Source of the DNA: Cristatella mucedo
Taxonomy: Eukaryota > Bryozoa > Phylactolaemata > Cristatellidae
Length of the DNA stretch: 64,000 nt
Direction: 5' to 3'
Assembly: GCA_009760855.2 (NCBI GenBank)
Contig: WPIO01000087.1
Coordinates: forward strand, 1,555,001 to 1,619,000
Position numbers and translations under genes: made by a program. Positions within the stretch are counted from its first letter, which is position 1; every line of letters begins with the position of its first letter. The notes below the pieces were generated by a model that made no database searches, was not told where the DNA came from, and was given only the letters and a program-made list of their open reading frames with translations. Of this stretch, positions 55,933 to 64,000 are shown in pieces.

Positions 55933-58900
55933 TTCCTCTTCCTCCTCCTCCTCCTCCTCCTCCTCCTCCTCCTCCTCCTCCTCCTCCTCCTCCTCCTCCT
56001 CCTCCTCCTCCTCTTCCTCCTCCTCCTCCTCCTCCTCCTCCTCCTCCTCCCCCTCCTCCTCTCCCCCCCTCCTCCTCCTCCTCCTCCTCTCATCTCTCCT
56101 CCTCCTCCTCCTCCTTCCTCCTCCTCCTCCTCCTCCTCCTCCTCCCCCTCCTCCTCCTCCCTCCTCCCCCCCCCCCCCCTCCCCCTCCTCCCCCCCCCTC
56201 CTCCTCCTCCTCCTCCTCCTCCTCCTCCTCCTCCTCCTCCTCCTCCTCCTCCACCTCCTCTTCCTTCTCCTCCTCCTCCTCCTCCTCCTCCTCCTCCTCC
56301 TCCTCCTCCTCCTCCTCCTCCTCCTCCTCCTCTTCTCCTCCTCCTCCTCCCCCCTCCCCCTTCCCCCCTCCTCTCCCCTCTCTCCTCTTCTCTCCCTTCT
56401 CCCTCCTCCTCCCTCCCTCCTCCTCCTCCTCCTCCTCCTCCTCCTCCTCCCCCCTCCCTCCTCCCTCCTCCTCCTCTCTCCTCCCCTCCTCTCCCTCCTC
56501 CTCCTCCTCTCCTCTCTCCTTCCTCCTCCTCCTCCTCCTCCCTCCCTTCTCTCCCCCTCCTCCTCCTCCCCCTCCTTCTCCCTCCTCCTCTCCTTCTCTC
56601 CCCTCCCCCTCTCTCTTCCTCCTCCTCCTCTCCCCCTCCCTCCCCTCCTCTCTCCTCCTCCTTCCTCCTCCTCCTCCTCCTCCCCTCCTCCTCCCCCTCC
56701 TCCTCCTCCCCCTCCTCCTCCCCCTCCCCTTCCCTCCCCCCCCTCTCCTCCTTTCTTCCCTCCTCCTTCTCCTCCCCTCCTTCTTCCTTCTCCCTCCTCC
56801 TCCCTCCTCTTCCTCCTCCTCTCTCTCTCCTCCTCCTCTCCCCTTTCCTCTCTTCTCTCCCTCCTCCCCCCCTCCCTCCTCTCCCCCCCTCTCCTCCTCC
56901 TCCTCCCCCTCCCCCCCCTCCTCCTCCTCCTCCTCATCCTCCTCCTCCTCCTCCTCTTCCCCTCCTCCTCCCCCTCCTCCTCCTCCTCCTCCTCCTCCCT
57001 CTCTCTCCCCCCCCCTCCCCTCCTCCTCTCCTCCTCTCCCTCTCCTTCTCCTCCTCCCTCCTCCTCTCCTCCCTCCTCCTCCTTCCTCTCCCTCCCCCTC
57101 CTTTCTTCTCTCCTTTCCTTCCTCCTCCTCCCTTCCTCCTCCTCTTCTCTCTCCTCCTTTCCTCTCTCCTCCTCCTCCTCTCTTCCTCCTCCCCTCCTCT
57201 CCTCCCCCTCTCTTCCCCCCCCCCCCCCTCCTCTTCTCCTTCTCCCTCCCCCTCTCTCCTCCTCCTTCTTCCTCCTCTCTCCCCTCCTTCCCTCCCCTCC
57301 CCTCCTCCCCCCCTCTCCCCCCCTCCTCCCTCCTCCTCCTTCCTCTTCTCCTCTCTCCTTCTCTCCCTCCTCCTCTCCTCCTCTCCCCCTCTCCTCTCCT
57401 CCCCCCCCTCCCCTCCTCTCCTCCCCTCCTCTTCCCTCTTCCCCTCCCTCCCCCCCCCCCCCCCCCCTCCTCTCCCTCCCTCCCCCCCTTCTCCCCCCTC
57501 CCTCTCCTCCTCCTCCTCCCTCTCCTCCCCCTCCCTCTTCCTCTCTCCCTCCCTCTCCTCCCTCCTCCCCCCTCCTCCTCCTCTCTCCCCTTCTCCTCCT
57601 CCCTCCTCCCTCTCTCTTCCCCCTCCTCCCTCCTCCTCCTCTCCCTCTCCTCCTCTCCTCCCCTCTCCTTCCTCTCCTCCTCCCCTTCCCTCTCCTCCCC
57701 CTCTCCCTTCTCCCCCCCTCTCTCCCCCTCCTCCTCTCTCTCTCCTCCTCTCCCCTCCTCCCCCCCTTCCTCTTCCTCCCCTCCCTTCCTCCCCCTCCCC
57801 TCCTCCTCCTCTCCCTTTCTTCTCCTCCTCCCTCCTCTCTCCCCTCTCCTCCTCTCCCCTCCCCCTCTCCCCTCCTCCTCCTCCTCCTCCCCCTCTCTCT
57901 CTCTCTCTCTCTCCCTCTCTCTCTCCCTCCCCTCCTCCTCTCTTCCTCTTTCCCCCCTCTCCTCCTCTCCCTCCTCCTCCTCTCCTCTCTCCTCCTCCTC
58001 CTCTCTCCCTCTTCCTCCTCCCCCCTCCTCTCTCTCCCCTCCTTCCTCCTCTCTCTTCTTCCCCCCCCCCCTCCTCCTCCCTCCCTCCTCTCCCTCTCCT
58101 CCCCCTCCTCCTCTCTCCCCTCTCTCCTTCCCCCCCTCCCCTCCTCCCCTCCTTCCCTCCTCCCCCTCCTCCTCCCCTCCCTCCTCCCCCTCTCCCTCCT
58201 CCCCCCTCCCTTTCCTCTCCCTCCTCCTCTCTCCTCCTCCTCTTCCCCTCCCTCCTCCCCCTCCTCTCCTCTCTCCCTCTCCTCCTCCCCCCTCCTTCTT
58301 CTCCTCCCTCCTCTCTCCTTCTCCTCCCCTCCTCCCTCCCCTCCCTCCCTCTCTCCCCTCCTCCTCCTCCCCCTCCCCTCCTCTCTTCCCTCTCCCCCCT
58401 CCTCCTCCCTCTCCTCCTCTTTTCCCTCCTCCTCCTCTCTCTCTCCTCTCCCCCTCTCTCCTCCTCCTCTCCTCCTCTCTCCCCTCTCCTTCTCTCTCCT
58501 CCCTCCTCCTCCCTCCCTCCCCCTCCTTTCCTCCTCCTCCTCCTCCTCCTCTCCTCCTCCTCTCCTCCTCCCCCTCCCTCCTCCCCCCCCTCGCTCTCCT
58601 CCTCTCCTCCTCTCCTCCTCTCCCCCTCTCTTCCTCCCTCTCTCCTCCTCTCCCCTCCTCCTCTTCCCTCCCTCCTCCCCTTCTCTCCTCCCCTCTCCTC
58701 TTCTCTCCTCCTCCTTTCCTCCTCCTCCTCCCTCTCCTCTCTCCTCCCCCCCTTCCTCCTCTCTCCCCCTCCCCCTCCCCCTCTCCCCCCTCTCTCCTCC
58801 TCCTCCTCTCTCCTCCCTCTCCTCCTCCCCCTCCTCTTCTCTCTCCCCCTTTCCCTCCTCCCCTCCTCTCCTCCCCCTCTTCCTCCCTCCCCTCTCTCCC

Positions 58901-59276
58901 TCTCTCTCCTCTCTCCCTCTCCCTCCCCCCTCCCCTCTCCCTCTCCTCTCCCCCTCTCTCCTCCTCTCTCCCCTCTCTCTCCTCCCCTCCCCCTCCCCCT
59001 CTCTCCTCCTCTCTCTCCCCTCCTCCTCTCTCTCTCTCTCTCCCTCTCCCTCTCTCCTCCCCCTCCCTCTCTCTCTCTCTCTCCCCTCCCTCCCCCTCCT
59101 CCCTCTCCCCCCTCTCTCCCTCCTCTCTCTCCTCCTCCTCCCCTCCTCTCTCTCCCCCTCCTCTCCTTCTCTCTCCTCTCTCCCTCCCCTCTCGCTCCTC
59201 CTCTCTCCTCTTCTCTCCTTCCTCCTCCTCCTCCTCCTCTCTTCTCTCCCTCCCTCTCTCCTCTCCTCCTCCCTCC

Positions 59277-59344
<68 letters not shown>

Positions 59345-59453
59345 CCCCTCCCTCCTCTCTTCCCCTCTCCTCCTCTCCTCCTCCCTCTCCTCCTCCTCTC
59401 TCCTCCTCCTCCTCTCCTCCTCCCTCCTCTCTCCTCTCTCCTCCTCCTCCTCC
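55933..59453. repeat. 3.5-kb pyrimidine tract (CCT-type)
   Basis: By eye, only five purines interrupt 3,521 plus-strand bases: A at 56092, 56253 and 56936, and G at 58593 and 59194. The first 400 bp are nearly pure (CCT)n. The rest is irregular mixtures of CCT, CT, CCCT and C runs, with the longest C runs 14 (56166-56179) and 18 (57450-57467), and (CT)n at 59279-59340. No stop codon can occur in pure C/T sequence, so the frames of over 1,100 codons here are artefacts. Confidence 0.98.
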
Positions 59454-60330
59454 AAAGGTTTCTAAGTAACAAAGGTAAATAACCAGATATTATATTGCAT
59501 TGCATGCACAGCATACCATGTAAAAAGTGATCAGGGGTAAAGGTTAATCGGTTGTGTACAGACTCATGCTACGATCGAGTAGGCTTCTTGTGGCTGTGAA
59601 CTATGCAGCTCTACGTACAGTAAGCGGACTTACCGATAGCTTTCGTACTGCTCACTCGCTGTGCTGAATTCAGTACGCCGCCATTCTACCGTTGTCATTC
59701 ATGGATGCTAACGTCAACACACCCGCTTGCATAAGGTTCGCCTTAGCCACTCGTGAGCCTCGTTTTGACGCGCTCGCTCGTTGAAGCAGCATCCGCCGCG
59801 CATCACCATGGACTAGCGCACGCTATTTGCACTGCGCTTTTAGCGGAAGGATTAACTAGCACCCGTTACTTGCACTGCGCTTTTAGCGGAAGGGATGATT
59901 TCGTGAACTCCTAAAGGGCGTTCACAAGACTGCTGCCGCGCCTACGAGCCCGGGTGCGAATTTTGCATCGCAGACTGCAGCTGAAATGACAAGAAATTCC
60001 TGCGTTTATGTCACATTTTGGCTAGCCGAACTTGAAGCTTAAATAAGTTAATAGTTTAAGCTTAGATAAGATTAAGTCACGCTTTGGCTAGCCGAAAAGT
60101 ACTTGGGTCTGGAGCTTGCATATCGGCTGCGGCTTACTATTGGCTCGCGCTTTTCCATCGGACGGGCGGCCCTAGCCATTGAGGGTCACCTATTTCCTCC
60201 TAATTGACCACATCGCACAACGTACCGTTGCTAGGCGATTAATTTCAAAGCTCTCGCACAATGCTATTTCCTCATCGTTAAGCCAGCTGTGACATTTGTC
60301 TAGTTGACTTCAACGGCTAGCGGTTAGGTG
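59454..60330. other. Unique DNA with short repeats
   Basis: A 43-bp tandem duplication at 59811-59897 (unit contains TTGCACTGCGCTTTTAGCGG). GTCAC..TTTGGCTAGCCGAA occurs at 60010 and 60076. No gene is recognised. Confidence 0.5.
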
Positions 60331-61330
60331 GTTTGTCTAGCGTCAGGACATATTGGGTGGCAATAGCACTATTGATTACTGGAGCGAGACATAGCAGAGC
60401 GGCGACTTCCGGAGCCGAGCCGAGTGCAGAGCTGCAGAACGAGACAGTTTGCAGTGGCCTGTGGCAAGGCAATGCTGGGAGCAGTGGTAGCGGCAAGCAT
60501 CACAGCGAGGCCGAAAGAAGCCGCTGCAACTATCGACAGAGCAAAGCCGGAAGCGGCGGCGGCAGCCGCTATTACAGGAGGAAGGCCGGAAGTTGCTGCA
60601 CCCAGCAGCAGACTGAGGCACGGAGCAGCTAGCGCGATAGGTTGGAATGGGTAGCAGCAATGAGCAGCGGAGCAAGGCTAAACGCCTCGTGAGTTTCCTT
60701 TCCACAAAGTCAAGGCTCGAGACACGAGTGTCTCCGTCGAGTGTCGAAAGATGCGAACTCATTCAGTGACTCCTCTCAGGCGCGAAATTTAGCTGGCCTA
60801 ATAAGCGACGCCCAAAGCGAAGCTTTCTATGCTGGATCGCTGTCTCGGAAGTAGCGAAGGAGAATGCTGGTGCATCGCAACTCTTTCCTCAAGACGGCAG
60901 TTAACGGCGAGCCATTCGAACGAAAAGGAAAGAGAAATCGAAAACTGAGCGCAAGCTGGCGAGTGCTGCACGCGCTGCCCGCGTTGCACGTAAGCTGCGC
61001 GGGCAGCGCCAGCTCCTTGCGAGGTTCCTTCGTTTGCTAACGGTTCGTTGCGTCAATTGCTGAGGGGCAATTACAGGCAGTTGAAACCCGGACTCGACGC
61101 CGCGGCGCTGGCGCCAGTGTGCTCTGCTCTACCCCTCGGGGGGGGGCGGCGGCCAAGCGGCCTTGACCTCGACCCCCGACCTCGACCTTGTGCTCCTCAG
61201 CTGCCGAGCTCCGGATTTTCCCGAGAGGCGACATGACGAGGAGCGGCGCGGCGAAGGTTCTGACGCGAAATGCCGACTTCGAGCTTCACAAAACGCTTGA
61301 CCTCTGGCCTTAGCTTATTTCGCCACCGGG
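60331..61330. other. CpG-rich region, possible promoter or first exon
   Basis: Visibly GC- and CpG-rich over 1 kb, with overlapping frames on both strands (for example 60333-60632 +, 60424-60654 +, 60376-60762 -) and no recognised domain. A short ATG frame at 60660 runs ten codons into CTC|GTGAGT (donor-like, GT at 60689), which could be a first coding exon. This is weak evidence only. Confidence 0.25.
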
Positions 61331-61621
61331 CGCTCGTCAATCAAATGGGCCCGACTGGCCAATCGCTATACGTCGTCTCTGCTGACGCGTCGCATAGCGC
61401 CCGGTGCAATCACTCTAGAGCCGAAGAAGCAACTTAAGCCCTCCGAGCCACTAGCATTAGGAGAGTCGAGCAGGTTCGGAGAATGCACCTACGTCAGAGG
61501 ATCTGACGATAATCAAGCAGTCAGAAGGCTTTTAATGAAAAATGGAAGCCGCAAGCAACTCATACGAGTGGCATCCGCTTCCGCCTTCCACCAGTCAACG
61601 CAATGGCCATCTTGACTTCTG
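61331..61621. other. Unique DNA, nothing recognised
   Basis: No gene or repeat is seen. Confidence 0.4.
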
Positions 61622-61697
61622 TATGTATATAATATATAATTCCTTTGTATAGCACCCCAAGGGAGCTTAATCTCTATTCAGGTGCTTCACATATGCC
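61622..61697 (-). mobile_element. SINE-B tail fragment
   Basis: On the minus strand: CGAGGCATATGTGAAGCACC, AATAGAGATTAAGCTCCC and GGGTGCTATACAAAGGAATT. The head is missing. It is joined tail-outwards to a LINE-alpha UTR at 61697. Confidence 0.8.
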
Positions 61698-61955
61698 TCG
61701 GACAGCATTTAGTTGGTCCCCGTGATTCTTGCTTTATGTGCTTATGCGTACTGACACTGTGCATGCTGCCAATAACCATACTTGTATGCTGACTCCTGTG
61801 CATATCATCCCTAATCATTTTATCCATGTTGTTTATCAAGCGTGATACCACTCACCATTCAATCGCATTTCCCTTTGCAGCAAATGTAAAGCGCCTAGAA
61901 AGAGATTGAGTTCTCTGAGGGCGCTTTATCAAGTGCATTATTATTACTATTATCA
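61698..61955 (+). mobile_element. LINE-alpha 3' UTR and tail
   Basis: CAGCATTTAGTTGGTCCCCG, GTGCTTATGCGTACTGACAC, the TTTATCAAGCGTGATACCAC segment, CATTTCCCTTTGCAGC, a well-formed AAGCGCC...GGGCGCTT stem-loop and an ATT tail. It starts right at the end of the coding frame. Confidence 0.88.
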
Positions 61956-62629
61956 TTCGGCGGAATTATCCCTCTAACTCCGATGCTCGCCTTAGCTGCC
62001 AGCTGCTGCTCTATTATTTCTTTTATACTGTGCGGTAGCTATAATAATGACAGGCAGTGGTCGTCCTGTATTGGCGCTAGATCGCGCTGCTGAATCTGAT
62101 TACGTAGTACCCAAATAACCCATGATGGCGCTATACAAATATATTATTTTTATTTTTTGTTAACATATATAATCGGGCTGAAGCCGCGCTCGTAGCCCAG
62201 CTCGCTAGGCGATGACTGGCTGACCAAGAGTCCGTTTCACGCCGGATATTTGCCATTTATCCCTTCTCTTTTTTCCAATTGCTGCACGGATTGGAGCTCC
62301 ACCATTTCATGAGTAAAGTCAAGCAGGCGTAATGTAATGTAACGTAACGTAAAGTAACGCGTAACGGTCGGCTGCATCCAGTCAGTCTCATCCGGACATC
62401 CGGTGAAATTCTTTTTGCTGTCGTCCGCTCTATGTGCTAGTGTGTTCAAGATGATTCGACGATGTGTGCCAAGCTTGCTATTTGCAGGCTTTTCATGCTT
62501 GTCTAAGTACGACGTCTGTCATAATAATTAAACTGGTTTGTCTTTTCTCCTACTGCGTGTTGTAAAAAGAGTGGGCAGAGATTTATTTGGTTCTGCAAGG
62601 GCCCTATTAAAATGACCTTTCCTTGTTTT
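61956..62629. other. Unique DNA with GTAAC-type pentamers
   Basis: GTAAT/GTAAC pentamers at 62331-62367, and a GGCGCTATACAAATATATTA SINE-tail-like end at 62130-62150. No gene is recognised. Confidence 0.45.
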
Positions 62630-62775
62630 TATTATTAACATTCAACAGCCTCATTTAAATGCATCTTGAAGTGCCTTCGTAGCTGTGGGCCAGGTTGCAG
62701 AGGCAATACAATATTTCTATTGCAGGATTTGAACCCGTGACCACGGATATGGCGTGCCAGAAAATTACCCCATGA
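62630..62775 (-). mobile_element. SINE-A copy, very diverged
   Basis: On the minus strand: GGGTAATTTTCTGGCACGCC head, B-box-like GGTTCAAATCC, CAATAGAAATATTGTATTGCC body, and a GAGGCTGTTGAATGTTAATA end. Confidence 0.55.
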
Positions 62776-63715
62776 TAAAGCTCACTAACGGGATTTATAA
62801 CTGTTTTTTTCATTTAAGAAAATAAAGATATGTTAAGTCCCGGTGCCAATTAGTTTTATAACCTCTCAGCTATTTAGTTTTAGGATATACGGTAACCCTT
62901 TTCTCTAGTGTTCTGTATAAATTGGTTTGTGCCGTTTCCTTTCTTAAGGGACTTTATCAATATACGCATTTTAGAGAATATTGGATTAAATTATATTTTT
63001 AATTAAGCGTTGACAGAAATTGGAAGAGACATCAAGGATATTTATAGGAAGGGCCTTTATGTCCTGGTGGACTAAGACAATAGTAATCATAGACATCAAA
63101 CTTTTAAATAGGCCCATGGGAGAGCTTAAATGGTGTCTGGGTACTTGATTTACTACTTTTGAATTCATATAGCTGCATATACGCAAACTTTCTTTAAATG
63201 GCTACCGAGTAGAAGTTGCAGATCACGCATATACGGTTTAGTAATCATAGGAATCATGTGATAAAACTGTGCCACACATTCAACGCAGAGTGTCCTTTAG
63301 CTAAAACGGAGAAACTTGTTCATAGTTTATTTTGAGATCGGTTATCTCGGTAGGGCAAACCTGGCCAATGGGTCTTCATCACCTTTGACGATAAGGATTC
63401 CATTCAAAATTTACAAACGAGCAAGCAGATTGATCAGGTTTGCCACTATTTAAATAAGAATGGTTATTTGGTTTGGTGATTCTGTCATTGTAGTGAATTA
63501 CAACAGAAGCCAGCATAAGCATAAATTTATGGCAACCTGAAGAATCAAAGCTATGCGATGCCAACTTCTACAGAAACTATGCTGTTGTTAGTGACTAAAG
63601 TGACCTGTAAGAAATACTTCGAATGTTGAAATCCATTACTTTCAGAGACAGCGATAGATTAGATTTAATTGCTGGCAAATTGTGTCGAATAAGATCTGAA
63701 TCAAATGAGCCCGAA
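62776..63715. other. Unique AT-rich DNA, no gene recognised
   Basis: Only short, unassigned frames. Confidence 0.4.
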
Positions 63716-63898
63716 AATAAATAAATAAATCTTAGCTGATTAAACAGCCTCTTTTCTTATAGCGACAGAAGAGCCTTTACGGCTATCACCACCGCTTGCA
63801 GTGGCGATACAGAATCGCCCACCGCAGGAATCGAACCCACGACCTCGGGACCGAGGTCGTGAAAGCAACCGCCTTACCTAGTGTGCCATCACGGCTCA
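63716..63898 (-). mobile_element. SINE-A copy, full length, young
   Basis: On the minus strand: GAGCCGTGATGGCACACTAG head, perfect inverted arms (63838-63861), B box GGTTCGATTCC, GGGCGATTCTGTATCGCC, the CACTGCAAGCGGTGG hairpin, AGCCGTAAAGGCTCTTCTG, AGGCTGTTTAATCAGC, and an AATA-type tail with (TTTA)n. Confidence 0.92.
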
Positions 63899-64000
63899 CC
63901 AATGTGCTGGTAGTGACTGTTTGTTACTGTTTGTTATTCCTGTTAACTAAATTCCATATTGAAAAATAACGACCGAAAGCCACCTGCTTGGGATTAAGTG

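Noticed and set aside
55735-59514. Open frames of 1,244, 1,202 and 1,121 codons rich in Ser/Pro/Leu or Arg/Glu/Gly
   Set aside because: They lie in the pyrimidine tract, where stop codons cannot occur. The peptides only restate the C/T composition.
62331-62367. LINE-beta 3' end (GTAAT/GTAAC pentamers)
   Set aside because: The sequence next to the pentamers does not match the LINE-beta UTR, so only a pentamer repeat is supported.

Overview
The window reads as nuclear DNA of a multicellular animal, most likely an aquatic invertebrate. It is gene-poor and contains no prokaryotic-style operons. The support is interspersed fragments of non-LTR retrotransposons of the CR1/L2 type, two families of tRNA-derived SINEs, long di- and trinucleotide microsatellites, and two minisatellites. 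The phylum cannot be fixed from this sequence alone. I found no complete host protein-coding gene; a few exon-like or protein-like pieces are listed with low confidence. Family names used here (LINE-alpha, LINE-beta, SINE-A, SINE-B) are local labels, because no database search was possible.

Layout. 1-14,000: largely unique DNA with scattered SINE-A and SINE-B copies, LINE-alpha pieces (7,085-8,690 and 11,125-11,815), a LINE endonuclease piece split by a SINE (9,325-9,840), a TA-rich foldback (4,401-4,623) and CT microsatellites, the longest at 12,063-12,561. 14,390-19,262: a nested retrotransposon stack in which one LINE-beta copy was invaded by a LINE-alpha copy and by a second LINE-beta end. 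19,650-28,700: SINEs, CTGTCT repeats, a degraded R2-type LINE (24,985-25,530) and LINE-alpha ends. 29,109-29,900: 36 copies of a 22-bp minisatellite. 30,447-31,459: 20 copies of a 50-bp minisatellite. 33,400-44,830: LINE-alpha and LINE-beta fragments, GA and CT arrays. 45,741-46,113: a GT array. 46,850-55,350: SINEs, an inverted LINE-alpha pair (51,717-52,790) and a long LINE-alpha 3' part (54,160-54,975). 55,933-59,453: a 3.5-kb almost uninterrupted pyrimidine tract. 59,454-64,000: a CpG-rich stretch, then SINE and LINE ends.

How the parts relate. SINE-B ends in the same stem-loop and ATT repeat as LINE-alpha, so LINE-alpha is its probable mobilising partner. LINE-beta copies end in an ATTAC pentamer repeat. 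Every LINE copy is 5'-truncated, internal or broken by stops and frameshifts, so none looks autonomous. The most unusual structures are the 3.5-kb pyrimidine tract, the datable nesting at 14.6-18 kb, the inverted LINE pair near 52.3 kb, and the two minisatellites. I found no convincing new multi-gene system.
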